Below, one piece after another: positions 1 through 11,660 of a stretch of DNA of 64,000 nucleotides. The stretch is from Straminergon stramineum (lineage: Eukaryota; Streptophyta; Bryopsida; Hypnales; Calliergonaceae). Every line of letters starts with the position of its first letter. Positions within the stretch are counted from its first letter, which is position 1. The position numbers and the translations under genes are program-made. Location: NCBI GenBank assembly GCA_963920665.1, contig OY987266.1, positions 25,594,248-25,658,247 on the forward strand. Reading direction: 5' to 3'. The notes beneath the pieces are model-generated. The model did no database searches, was not told where the DNA came from, and worked only from the letters and a program-made list of their open reading frames with translations.

Positions 1-23
1 AAGCCTCTTCGACGAGAACTCAC

Positions 24-566
24 CTGCGACCGCCGGAGGTCCAACTCCATAACCGATGAAACCAACTCATGGTCACTACTGCAGTTACGTCGCAGCGCGT
101 CTTCACCAAGATTTTCGCATTCCGAAGCGCTACTACTGCTCGAATCACAAGTGGTAGCAGTACTATCACGAGTTTGCGCAGAGCGCCAGGAATGAATACC
201 AGGACAGAGGTTCTGTCGCCGCACAGTCTCCCAATACAAGCTGTCCTGCTCGAACATCCACCCGCACTTCCACTTCACGCCACGGCGCACGCCGCGCACG
301 CTGCAGCTCTCCTCCTCGGAGACTTGCATCAATCCGGATTTGTGCTCTTGCTGGTTCGCAGCTTTACCGTTCTGCTGCGATTTCACGAAGCGACCCATTT
401 CACGATCGAGCTTCTGGAATGTAGTGAGACGTCCGCTGCTTCTACGCAATACGTCCTCCGAGAGGCAGCGGCGGCGACGAGTGTGAGGTCGGGGAGGCTT
501 GCGACTGGAGCTGCGACGGTACTCCCCGGAAACCTCCTGCGACCCATCTTTTGCTGTCATCCCCAT
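24..566 (-). CDS. 5' exon of an unrecognised gene running off the left edge
   Basis: An open frame of 181 codons starts at an ATG (566) and ends exactly in phase at CAG|GTGAGT, a strong splice donor at 24/23. The frame is also open to the window edge if that donor is not used. An in-frame TGA lies a short way upstream, and a second ATG (560) follows two codons after the first. The predicted N-terminus is basic and Arg/Ser-rich with an RRRRC stretch. A Trp-rich patch (WKCGWMFEQDSLYWE) sits mid-exon and a run of serines comes later, followed by an acidic tail. I recognise no domain. The stretch is richer in G+C than the DNA around it, as are the other genes here. A plus-strand frame over the same bases is taken as its shadow, because only the minus strand has a start, a donor and an upstream leader in order. 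Gene status is likely; function is unknown. Confidence 0.55.
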
Positions 567-630
567 CGCAAAATCGCATTCCCTGATTTTACTTACCAAA
601 CATACTCAATTGGAAAACTTCTGCAATGTT

Positions 631-842
631 GCAACTGCAGCTTTCCATTCATCTCCCTCGATCAGCGCCGGGAACTCCAAACAGAGGGTGCCGCCACTGT
701 TTGCTCCTCCATAGGCCAAACCAGTGATAGACAACGTGCTCACGCAATGTAGCTGCTGCAGCTTTCAATTCATTTCCCTCGATCAGCTCCTGGAGCTCCA
801 AGCAGAGAGGGCTGCCACTAATAGCGCCGCCATAGCCTAACC
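631..842 (-). repeat. Two tandem copies of a ~92-bp leader segment
   Basis: Bases 631-722 and 751-842 are diverged direct copies (period about 120 bp) that share GCAGCTTTC, TCCCTCGATCAGC and CCATAG blocks. They lie just upstream of the start of the minus-strand edge gene, so they probably fall in its leader or promoter. A weaker third resemblance around 1040-1065 covers only the GGCTATGGCGG end. Confidence 0.7.
662..833 (-). other. Pair of 16-codon upstream ORFs in the duplicated leader
   Basis: On the minus strand each repeat copy carries an ATG-to-TGA frame of exactly 16 codons (833-783 and 712-662). The peptides are MAALLVAALSAWSSRS and MEEQTVAAPSVWSSRR, sharing the ending WSSR. Both precede the main ATG at 566, so they could act as upstream ORFs. 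A second frame through the same repeat is also open over 30 or more codons in each copy (LCLE...LIEG...KAA), so a decayed protein repeat is an alternative reading. No transcript evidence is available here. Confidence 0.3.
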
Positions 843-2220
843 TGCTTGTTTGTTAGCTACTTCCCATCAGGTTGAAATTCAAAAGGGATGCAAACGAAGA
901 CGATCGAAGCAAATACTTCTACAAATACTATCTCAAGCTTTTAATTCCGAGCTTGGGAGATCGATTGATGCTCCCTTAGAATCTGCAATAACGCCTAAAT
1001 CACCAACTTATTTATCGCCCAACCCAAGGTTAAGTGATGATTCCGCCATAGCCAGGCGGGGAGCTTAAACTACTGATCGTTCTTTCCCAACGTATTGAAA
1101 TTCAAATTTGCCATCGAGCAGGCGTGCTCGGTGGTGGCAGATACGTACTTTCGGTCATCCAGATCAGAATTTCAATGTCCATGTCACGTTTTAAGAGGTC
1201 AAAACGAACTGTAACATGACATGTGTCAGTTTGAGGGAGACCATCAAAGTTACGTCGAATCTGAACCGTACTGGAGGCAGACTGGCAACATTTTGAAATT
1301 GGCACGCTGCAAGCGTCAGCTCTGGGACCGCTGCGACGTATGATGGCTGACGGACAAGCCGAGGAGTGAGTGTGACAACTTAACGATCCATTTACTATAT
1401 GGGCCTTCAATCTGAAAGACAACTTATCCGACATGCATATAACATAATTATATGCTTGACCCTGCTTGTACTGCTCCTGCAGGACGTCGATCAAAGGTTT
1501 AAATTTTTGCTTAAAATGTCTAATTAACCAAATGTATACTTGAACGTTAGTGGTTTTCCAGAAGATACAAACACTGAATACGTGTGTACACATGCAGATA
1601 GAGTGGTGTCCTTGATGAACAGTGTAGCTCACACAGACGTGCGTAGTTTGCATTGTTGATCATTCTGTATTCGCTTAATTAAGATTATTAATAATCAGAT
1701 AACCATAAATTAGAAGTCAAATTTTATTTGTTGGCCTTGTTAGTCTTTTAGCCCTCTGAGCTCATGTTCGAAACTCCAAATCAAAAGCACCACATCGAGT
1801 CCAGGAATCCACGATGTCCGGGGTAGAGAAATCATAAAATGCAAAAATCGGGTAGGCAGAATCAGAAACTTTTGAATTTTTTTTCGTAAGCGGTTCAAGC
1901 CTTCCCAAGTGCCCCAGTACAACGTTACTGTAACTTAGAGTACATCCCCATATTGCCAAATTTAGTTAATTTGCTAGTTTACTTAAGTTCGTCAATTTTG
2001 TTAAATTAGCATTTTGGCTACATTCCTATGCCAAAACTTATGGCATACATTTACATAAAGCTCTAAACACTAGCTTAGAACTCATAAGTCCTGATTTAAA
2101 TCTCAAGCAGAGCATCCTGAAAAGTGCCATTGAAAGTAGTAGAACACCTTTCTATTCAATGAAATTGACCTGAGTTCTATACAGTGCATTAAATCCCGCA
2201 AGGTTTTGCCCACAGCTGGG
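843..2220. other. No gene supported
   Basis: There is a 183-codon minus-strand frame at 1102-1653, but its composition is mixed and no domain is visible. The rest is AT-rich with short random frames. Confidence 0.4.
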
Positions 2221-2640
2221 ATACGTGCGTTACGTACGCAGAAGAAGGCCGGGAGTCGTCGAGCATATTCGGTAGATTCAGAGTCCCGGTCTGTCTGCCT
2301 TCAATTCAATTCACCGGCGGCTTCAGTTGAATCGATCCGTCGCTTGCATTGCTGCAACGCTTAAGCTTAGCTTAGCTTAGCTGCAGCCATGGCCAGCCAT
2401 GAGTCTGTGTTGGTTTGTACTGTAACTGTAACTGTTACTTGTGTCTGGCATTCCATGTGAGCAACGTCCGCCACCATGGCCAGCACCTTGCTAAGTTACA
2501 CGCTCAGACTTACAGATCGCTTTGAAATTTGAAAACCTGCCTAAGTTAAGTGCGTCACTGACTGGTAGAGTGGAGCCATTCAATCGAGCGATTCCGTCAG
2601 CTTGCTTGCTGCAGGATCATGATGAGAGCCAGGTAATTCT
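2221..2640 (+). other. G+C-richer island, possible transcript leader
   Basis: This stretch stands out from the AT-rich flanks. It holds a short AGCTT tandem (2361-2380), a TGTAAC tandem, and two short ATG frames that both begin MAS. The second frame (2476) has a near-ideal GCCACCATGG context. A donor-like CCAG|GTAATTC lies near 2632. It could be the first exon of a non-coding or small transcript, but no downstream exon was identified. Confidence 0.2.
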
Positions 2641-2689
2641 GTAGGTTACCTTTTACCAGTTGATTTGCAATTCTGAAGAGTTCAACTTC

Positions 2690-2965
2690 TTTGAAATATT
2701 TTTCAGTAAATTTTCCTTGGAAAAAAAAATGAAATTGACATCTAAACCAAGTTGTTTCATATTTTTTGGAACTGTGTGGAATTAGTAATGAATTTTGAAG
2801 TAGGAATCACAAAGGGCTGTAAAAGTGTCTATCCCTTGATATATTCACTATTGGTAAATTGATGAATTGAATTGGTACATTAAAGAAAGCAATATACACT
2901 TTGGCATGAGAGAATGCTCTTTAGTTAGTGCTTGAATTGTTTTAGGATCTCCTACCTTAGTACAT
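2690..2965 (+). repeat. Dispersed repeat R1, copy 1
   Basis: It shares with other copies the blocks AACCAAGTTGTTTCAT, TTTTTTGGAACTGTGTGGAATTAG, a TTGGTACATTAAAGAAAGCA block and a closing TCCTACCTTAG. It is non-coding. Complete copies at 10237 and 37132 show that R1 is the body of a TIR element flanked by TA; this copy has degraded ends. Confidence 0.75.
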
Positions 2966-4012
2966 TTTCCCCCTACATGTAGAATGTATATTTTAAAGTA
3001 CCAAAGAAAGTGTCAATTGCATAAATTTGGGATATGGGGGGACATTGTGGTACAATTTTTATAAAAAAAATGTTGAAACTAAGTATTGTACTCAATTATA
3101 CAATTAGTAGAAATAGTGTAATTCCACACAATCATATTGCCACTTTTGTAACAAGATTAAGTCCAAGTTTACACTAAGCTAGATCAAATGACACATGGCA
3201 CTTCCAATTTGAATCATTATTGTTCCCTCTATATTTGAGAAGCTTCAAAGGGGTCATGTATTCTACTTGTATGATGTCATATTTGAGCATATGAAAGTTT
3301 AGATCATAATATGACATCCAAAAGAAAATTTCTAAATTTAAAACTATCAATCTAGTGGTGTATGTTGTACCATTTTTTAGTACATATGCTATATTTTAAT
3401 TATATGCATATATATAGTTAATAACAAACCTTTATGAATTGGTGGTAAATGCTTTGATGGAGAAGGCGTGTGGTCAAATTGTAGACAAACACCCACTTTT
3501 GCATGAGCTTTTGCATAATACACTTCATTATGATCTATCATCTATGATAATTCTAATATGATGTGATAGGAGATAATATGCTAAATTACTATAGTAAACT
3601 AGTAATGGCAACATGGCAACACATTTGCATTAGTTATATTATATAACATAGGATAGTCAACTATAATATCTCCACCATTAGTTGACCTTTTCCAAGGCTA
3701 CTAATGAAATAGATTATACTAAAAATGATTGAAAATTGCAATATGGATACAAACTCCAAAAGTTGTTATTACACCATGCAATGATTATAACATCATTTGC
3801 CATTCTTATTTAATTCCTTATTAGAATTTAGCAAGTTCTAGTAATTAAATGTGAAAACTATAGTTAGTGTATAGGACTTAAAACAAGGTGCAAGCATTGT
3901 TTACTTCAAAAGTGTCGACAATTTCATCTAGTTTTCAATACTTCATTTTTGTTTTCGTCACTAATAGTCAATACAAAATACAATTGCAATACAAACTCAA
4001 CAAACCTATTAA

Positions 4013-4522
4013 CCCCTAAAGGAACACTTATCCCTTGAGGGACAAAATGAATTTAGGACAAGCTTATGCAGTCTCAATTTTTGTTCGAATATTTTTGAAA
4101 CTTTTTAAGATAGAAAAACACAATAGCAATCTATGAATATTATTTTTATTTCAATTAGTACATGGAAACAAAAGACGATAGCCCTCATCTCTATTGTGCA
4201 TTCAAGTATCCATATTGAAACAATTCTATTCAAACAAATTGACTCTTTGTGCTTCCAAAATGTCTCCTTTGCATCTCTAAGTAGGAGGTATGTAATGCAC
4301 CCATTTAACCCTTAAAGGATGGATTGGTGACCGTGGAAATCAACCCTTTAGGAATTGTGTGACATCAGCTACTTTAAACAAAACAAAAATAGTCATTGGA
4401 GGTCAAACTATTGTGCAAGGTCTCTCTTTTTGGTACAAAATTCCAAGGAAGAAAAATTGCACTACATAGGAAGATTCTTTGTCATCCATCGGACAAAAAA
4501 TTCCCTTGACATTGTTTAAGGG
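4013..4522. mobile_element. TTAA-flanked TIR element, 510 bp
   Basis: It is bounded by TTAA at 4009-4012 and 4523-4526. The ends are CCCCTAAAGGAAC and, inverted, CCCTTAAACAATG. The interior resembles the end of the R3 subfamily. A second internal TTAACCCTTAAAGG at about 4308 suggests two overlapping copies. There is no coding capacity. Confidence 0.5.
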
Positions 4523-4554
4523 TTAAGAGCTGAAAATTAATTTTGGGAGATTAT

Positions 4555-4815
4555 ACTTCTTGAAATATTTTCAATATCTTCTCCTTGAAAAACAAATGGA
4601 ATTGGCATCTAACCCAAGTTGTTTCATTTTTTCTATAGCTTTTTGTAAGTAGTTATGAATTTTTGAAATTGAAAAGTAGTGGTCACTAAAAGTATCCACC
4701 TCCTTAAATGTACACTATTTCTACATTTCTAATGCAACAAAAAAATGTACCTTTGCATTAGAAGATGCTTTTAAAGCTCGAGTGCTTCATAGACTTCCTA
4801 CCCTAAAGTGTCTAC
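4555..4815 (+). repeat. Dispersed repeat R1, copy 2
   Basis: It carries the R1 blocks GGAATTGGCATCTAACCCAA, GTTGTTTCAT, GGTCACTAAAAG and a closing CTTCCTACCCTAAAG. It lies directly after the TTAA element at 4013-4522. Confidence 0.7.
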
Positions 4816-7740
4816 ATTGGAAGCTGACTTCCTTTTTCTCGATTATTAGGGTTCTTTTTTATTTTCTAATTTAACTAATTAATTTTTATTGAAAGAATCT
4901 AGAAAGCATGGGTGGAAGCATTGAGGCAAAAACTTCTGGAGGTCGATTTATCAATCCATCGACACTCTCCAATATACAAGAACTTTTACTAAATTTTTTA
5001 TTTGGATAGTAATTTAACAAATTCCAATGCTTTTGCTAAGAACACCTTCTCTAATGTGTATTACTTCCTCTTTTCTCAAACTCTCTCTTTGACATAGAGG
5101 TGTGCAAAAGCTATTACCTTCCATCTATTACCAATTGCAAAGTAATTACCAACATCGATCCACTAAACATCAACAAATTCCAATTGCTCTTTTGAAGACA
5201 TTCAACACAATACTATATCATGATATGAGTCCAACAAAACTCTTCATTGGATTTTCCAAGAGTTCATGCATTTAGATTCTAACAAATCCACAACGCAAAA
5301 TCTATTAGGTACAATCAATGCCCAATAAATTTGAAATTAGACAGTGAAGAAATTTAGGGCTAATCAAAGGCAAAGGGATCTATACTCGCTAGAAGAAATT
5401 CTTGTTTATAGTAAGAGCTGATGTGTTTTCGTAAGAAAACACAAAATTGTGTTGGAAAAAATGCAGTTTTGCAGTTTTTTGACTAGTACCAATCTATTCT
5501 TGTCCCTCCACATAGTGAGGTAAGTCATAAATCTATAATGATAACATGTTCTTTTTAAAATTCAGGATTTGAGATGTAGAAATGATCCAATTTGAAAAGC
5601 ATAGAAAAACAAGTTTAGACATAGGCATAAAACAAGAAGAGAATGACAATAGGAGAAAGAAAAAGGGAGGGACATGAAAAGGCATCCAACTTGAGAAGGA
5701 AAACCAAAGTGCCCAAGACTTTGGTGCTTGGTCAACAATGCTAGCCAATTTGAAACTATGAGCCTTCAACTTAGCTGTAGGTATGTACTTACAACCATTT
5801 AAAGGTATTTATAACATAGGTACACTACAATGTAGTAAGAGTTTATAATATATGTACCTATAATATAGACACCTATAACTATAGTAGGTATTAAAAATAT
5901 AGATTCCTAGGCTCATAGATTCTATACTCACATGTTGGCACTCCCTAGTAATTGGTGACAACAAAAACAAATTTGTAAAACAATAAAGCCATTGTCCTAG
6001 TCCTTCTCTCCATATTACCATTAGAACATTTTATGTCTCAATATTTTATTTTCTTAAGACCAAAATTTGGGATTTGCTGTGACGCTAATATTTTAGATTT
6101 ATCTTAAATTTGGATAGAATTTTTCTTTTTAATATACACATGACTATTATTTATTCATTAAATGACCTTTGAAAACAAGAAATTAGAATTTTGGTCACTC
6201 ATTTTTAGTTGATATTTTTGTGTAATTAATGAGAAATATAATTTTGTGTTATTGACAAACACATGTTCCAATTGATGGGACACAACTTAAGTGGCGTAAT
6301 TTTGAAGCTCCATGACTAAAGCTACTATTGTATTAAAGCCATTCTTGTCTACCCTTTCATCTACATTTTGGTCTTGAATGGTCGCATATAATATAGAGAA
6401 CTACTACAAGTTTGTAGGAGCAACCAATGAAAATTGAAGATTTTTTGAGGCACAAATATGCTTAAGAGTTCATAAAAAAATTTAAAACATTACAAATTAT
6501 TAATAATTTATGAAATATTGAAACTAAAAAAGTTTTCATAAATAGAAAATATTTTCTGTCTCATCATTCATGAATTATGATTTTGAAATTGTAGTCAATA
6601 ATTTGTTTGTGACCTTTGGTGATTGAATTTCCATTGCATCAAAAAACTTAGGAAGTCGTAGTTGTTTTAAGTGGAATCTCACTAATGCAAAGCTCAAATG
6701 CAACAATGATCTTATGGTTGTCTTGCTCTCACATCTAGCATCTAGCTTGTTTTCATGGTCTTTCTAGCCTCATGTCTTAGCATATTCATCTTGTTCTTGG
6801 GTAGGGAAACCTTGCACTGTGGATATCACATCGTCCTTGTAGAGAGTGTTTCTAAGTTTGAACTCAATGCACTACTTATCCTACCCGGTTGGCATCAAAG
6901 TTGGTGCTCTTTGATTCTTTCATCACCTCTAGTTGCATTAGTTCCATTTCTTGTTGACATTATTTTATGATAATCTTAACAAATGTATATGTTGATGGCA
7001 TGATTTTGTTGTCTAGCTTTGTATGTACTCTACTAACAAAATAAGCAGCAATGCTCTCATACCATTTACTAGTCCTCCAAGCTTTTACATTTTTTGTTTT
7101 CTTGGTAGCTATCTTTGTCATTGGAACTATTAGGCATGGAATTTGAAATGTACAATTTAAGATTGTATGGCATAAATTTGATCCATGCCGGTATGTCCTA
7201 GCTTCTTCTTATCTTGTAGCTTCATCTTCATTGAAACCATTGCCAAAAAATGTTCTCATCATTTGTAGGAGAGATTGTGAAGCATAATCATATATCATGA
7301 GAATTGCTCGTGTTATCAAGGATTATGACTTTTGCATCCATTGTTCATCCATTTATTGGAAGTCATTCATGTAGGCTAATACCGTTTTTACCAAGCATGA
7401 TGAAAAAAACTAAAGGCCATGCTAGGTGGGCTTTGCACTCCTTGTAGAGGGACCTTATTTTTCATAATGCCTTCTTTACAGGGTATTGCCGTACACCTAA
7501 TTCTTTATATACTAGAAAGATTTCATTCAATTGACATTCAATTTATAGTGATAGAGAACTTTTCAAACTATAGTTGTAACCACATTATCTTGCATATGAA
7601 TTCCATCCCACATGAGTGTCCATATTTGTGTCATCCTTTAAAGTAGGTACATCCAAAATTACATCATGTCTAAAAACACCACTTCAATGGATCCTTGCAA
7701 TATGCACATCTTCTAAATCAATATGTATCTACCGTATACT
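4816..7740. other. AT-rich DNA, no gene supported
   Basis: Only short frames occur and no splice-compatible exon chain was seen. Short imperfect ATAGGTA/TATAATATA iterations occur near 5800-5900. No recognisable element ends were found. Confidence 0.45.
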
Positions 7741-8184
7741 GTTGGGGAATTGATTTTAGAACATCTACCAAAAAAACTTTGACCCTTCATAACTTTTGCA
7801 TACAATATCCAAATGTTGCATTCTTTGGTGCGTTGGAACCTCCTTTCATTTGCCAACTATAAATCACAAAAATTTGACCAATCTAATCATGGTAACAAAG
7901 CACAGAAGAAAAAGTGTCGCCTTTGGATGTCCCTACTTAAGTGCTGTTATAATCTCCGAATTAATTATGTGCTCACCCGACTTTGCCTAGCCAAGTGCCC
8001 AGGTCTACCCGTCTGCAAACCACGTGCAAAACAGCTGGATTGGTGGTAAAAATGACGGCTTCAAGAGATTTGACAACAAACTCAGTTATACTTTGTGCCT
8101 GGAGGACTTGCTTTCACAGGCGTGGACAATGTCGGAGAGTGCAGGACTTTGGCTCAAAAAGTCTCGATATGAGATGATCAGAGC

Positions 8185-9190
8185 TTCCTAAGATAGTTCG
8201 CCTCCTTGCTCAACAGTGAGGAGAGCAGAAAGAGCCTGGCAACTCATGCCTTGGAATTTGTTACAACAGAAACAATAATTAAAACCTTAATTTCTTCAAC
8301 AAAAACTGCGGGCTTAAGACTTTTGGTCGGTCACGTGCTGTGGGTTGAATTTTTACTTTTTCTTGTGCTCATTAATTATCATTTTTGAATGACAAATTTT
8401 ACTGCAACCAATCCAAGAATACAAGTTGTGTGCAATTGCAGATCACTCTGGCGTAAGTTAAGGTAAAATGTTCTGAAATCGAGCGGGCATTTAGAATTGC
8501 CCCTAGAGAAGGGGTTGAAACTGTGCAGATAGTTCTGAAAATGGACAAGTTTTTGTGAAGTGAGGAAATCTGATTCAAAGTGAGTGGTTTCAAGACAGTG
8601 AGTAGTCCATCGGGAGTAGCATAATATGTAATTCATGATTCATTAATGTACTTCAATTGACGAGAGAGAAATTTCAGATTACAATAAGCAACAACAGTAA
8701 AAATATAATTAAGACTGGGGAAGGCAATAAAAGAAAATGAAGGGTGAATCTTTTTTTGCTTGCTACATGCCTTGCTCCATTTTTGACACTCTCTGTATGC
8801 ATTCACATGCTTTCATGAACACCCACAGCATCTTTCTAATCAGCTTTAGTATTGTCTTGCTTTGTTCTAAGACACTTTTCAATTGATGATTAACTTACTA
8901 TAGTCTATGCGCATTACTAGCAACCTACATCAATTTGCCTTCAAAAAATCGTATTTTTTTCTATCGGAGTCAAAAAATTACGAAAAAAATTGCCTTACAA
9001 CTACTTTTCTTTCCTCTCTCTACCCAAAATTAATTTCCAGTGTTTCAAAGTGCACCTAGAGCCTCAGATTTGTTTTTCTCCTTAGATGGTTGATTTCTGA
9101 ACCTATTACTATAGTGTGGACTCAAATTCTGATTTTGTAACCTAGTTTTCAACCCAAGTGTGTAAGTTATATAAAACATGCAAAATGAAT
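8185..9190 (+). repeat. Duplicated block A (two parts), partner of 17925-18345
   Basis: Bases 8185-8455 and 9113-9190 match the reverse complement of 18345-17925. In this copy the two matching parts are separated by about 660 bp that are absent from the partner. The partner carries a short MITE that is missing here, so this copy shows the empty site (around 8380). Confidence 0.75.
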
Positions 9191-9677
9191 TTCAAGTTCT
9201 CTAATTTTCATTAAATTTTGAAATATAGAGTCACTTATAGGAAGGCAAATTAGGGTCTCTTCACACTATGGCCATCCAAGTCAAGAGGCCATGGAATTGA
9301 GTGGTCAAACTTTGGTGCAAGTCCAAGGAAATGGGCAATAAATAGGCCCCCAAAACTAGGAATTGGAGCCTTTTGGGTGGCCATAGTTTGAAGCTTCCAA
9401 AAGCCAAGGTCAAGCCCAAAGTCCATAACTATACCATTTGTTTGACTTCTATCCTTTTCTCTCCACACTGAGCCCTAATTTTCCAAGGCCTTTATTCCAT
9501 TAAAGCATTACAAAAGATTTGAGGGCTCAACCTACCTGTTTTAGGGTTGTTCCCTTGTCTATTCCCTGTACTATCCAGGACCGTCTGGTTGCTATTTGGA
9601 AAATAAATATAAAATAAAAATAAAAATTCTTAGTTACGAAATGCAAAAATACTTAGAAATAAATAAATAATAAAAAA

Positions 9678-9800
9678 TTGATGTGTCACAGTCTCGGCCA
9701 CGTTAGACTGCAGCAGTGGTGTAGTTCCTGCGTTCCCTACAGCTTAGGAACTCGCAAGCGTGTACAACCCTCAAATCTCCCCTAATGACCACTCAAAAAC
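9678..9800 (+). repeat. Dispersed repeat R10, copy 1
   Basis: It shares TGATGTG...GTAGTTC...AAGTTCC and GGAACT spacing with 27733-27860. Both copies abut R3/R4-like DNA. Non-coding. Confidence 0.5.
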
Positions 9801-10140
9801 ACCATTTCTATTGTAAAGAGCAAAAAACTTAATTTTTTATTTATTTTGCATATCTAACGGTAGGATCTTGTACTAAATTAGTATAGTGATGTGCAAAAGA
9901 AATTTCAAATTTTTTGACCACAAAGATTGCAAGATGTTTGCATTTAAGTGAAGAAAACAAATTTTCTTACACCTTGTTCGACTAGATTTTTGACTTTAAA
10001 TCTTCTTAACTTTCAATTTTTGCACTCTTGATTTTGATTTTCTAAATTTTTATGTTGAAGAATTTAGTTGAGAATCTAGGAAAAAAACAACAACAAAGAA
10101 TCATTTAATTTTCACTCAAGTAAGTGATTCAACTTTCTCA
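9785..10140 (+). repeat. Partial R3-type repeat
   Basis: It resembles the first half of the R3 element: AAAAACACCATTTCTATTG, GCAAAGAG, the TAGGATCTTG...ACTA block and the AAATTTTTTGACCA block. No right end is visible; the DNA passes into the R1 element starting at 10237. Confidence 0.6.
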
Positions 10141-10236
10141 AATCTAAAGACTTGGAGTCCAGTGTTTCCCCCCGTCAATTAATGGGATTTCATGCATGTA
10201 ATTCTCACAAAGAAATTTTAAAGTCCCATTAAGTTA

Positions 10237-10823
10237 AGGTAGTCTACTCTTATTGCGACCATCTTCTTCAAACAACAAAGTAGGCCCTTGTGAAATGGAT
10301 AGTCAATGGTTCTAAAATAGACTGCCACAAATTTTAAAGCATAATTAAGATTTGTCAGGAGATGATTTATACTTTGTCAATGCATGGAATAAGAGTCACA
10401 AAGGGGCCATTTCAAAGCCAAGGTATGTCCACTTACTTTTTCTAAATGAAAATTGATTGCCCAATTGCCTTCTTATAAATGTTAAAAGAATTTAGGGTCC
10501 ATTTACATAATGGTAGCATTTAAGAACCTTGTATATTACTTTTTGAATGTTGCAGTGCTTGTTTTGGTCAAGCCATATCTTTTTTCAGACTGCATGTGTG
10601 TGGTTCTGGCAAGGTCTATAATCACAAATAGGTGCCTACCACAGAATTCTTTGAAAATTCATAAGTAATTCAAAAATGCTCTGAAAAATATGAAACCACT
10701 TGGGTTAGATTTCACATCAATTTTTCTTCAAGTGAAAAATAAAGAAAAATAATCTCGTGGATTTAAGAACCATCGAAAAGGCCGACCAGCCCTTAAAACG
10801 GTCGCTATAAGAGCATAATACCA
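10237..10823. mobile_element. R1 element with TIRs and TA flanks, 587 bp
   Basis: The left end is AGGTAGTCTACTCTTATTGC. The inverted right end reads TGGTATTATGCTCTTATAGC, followed by GACC as on the left. Both ends are flanked by TA (10235-10236 and 10824-10825), as in Tc1/mariner-type insertions. The R1 core lies inside in reverse orientation (about 10640-10760). There is no open frame, so it is non-autonomous. Confidence 0.7.
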
Positions 10824-11159
10824 TACATTCCAAGTGGAAATGCATATGCCAAATTTCTGTTGCAGGCAGTCCGAAATCTGAAAACAAAGGAAGTAATATA
10901 GCAACTGCTTTTTGGCTTTACCGTCTTGACAGACGAGATATGTCCCTATTGCTAATGCCTATCCTTACGGCTGGTTTATTTTGAATTTTGTGACCTCTCC
11001 TCTGTAATTTTGGGACTTTAATTGGTAACATAAATTCAAATCTTCCGAATTTGATCATCCGTGGCAGGCAGGCCTCTGTCAAGTTCAATCGGCTGGATTT
11101 GATATTCTAGAAATCCAGATACACGAATTGAATAAGTTACTAGAATTGCTACTTGAGAA

Positions 11160-11660
11160 CGGTTGCTGCCTCAAGTCTCAAGAATGTTATGAAGAAATGG
11201 GAAACTTACTGTCATATCACAGCCAATAAAAACTAGAACTGCTTCTCACATGCAGCTTTGATTTATCAATGCAAAGCCTCCTCCCCCTCATTCCAACAAT
11301 CGACAAAAACATCTTTATGAGTAATAAAGATTCTTTTCAGAGGACGTATTTCTATACTCTGCTGAAGAATGTTGCAGAATGTTATGGATGGCAAGTGGCA
11401 AGGTTGAGCAAGGAAGAAGGTTTTCCGCCAAAGCAAAGGAGTCCTTTCCAATTCGTCAGACTTCAGTTTGTCCACAATGGAGTTGCTGAAACATAAATTC
11501 AAATCATTCAGTACTGATAAGCTTGCACCTAAGTTAATTCATGCAATCTACAGTGCCTACATTCTAGTCCTGCTCACTTTGAATGGCGCGCTTCTTCCAT
11601 ATAAGTAACTTAGTCAGGCTGTCGGTAACGTGCATTTTGTACGTTTTTGTGATGCTTTGC
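11160..11660 (+). repeat. Duplicated block B with a conserved short ORF
   Basis: This block matches the reverse complement of 19240-18570. It contains a 75-codon plus-strand frame (11269-11496). The 75-residue region is also open in the partner, and both internal length differences are multiples of three. The complementary strand is open over the same span in both copies (11266-11502 here). So either strand could be coding, or the openness could be chance in a fairly young duplication. The plus-frame product holds NKDSFQRTYFYTLLKNV and GWQVARLSKEEGFPPKQR; I recognise no domain. Confidence 0.55.

Noticed and set aside
69..752. 227-codon plus-strand frame
   Set aside because: It overlaps the minus-strand exon at 24-566 and the tandem leader repeat. 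It has no domain, and the minus strand has the better start and donor.
1102..1653. 183-codon minus-strand frame
   Set aside because: It has no recognisable motif or flanking exon, and its composition reads like chance.
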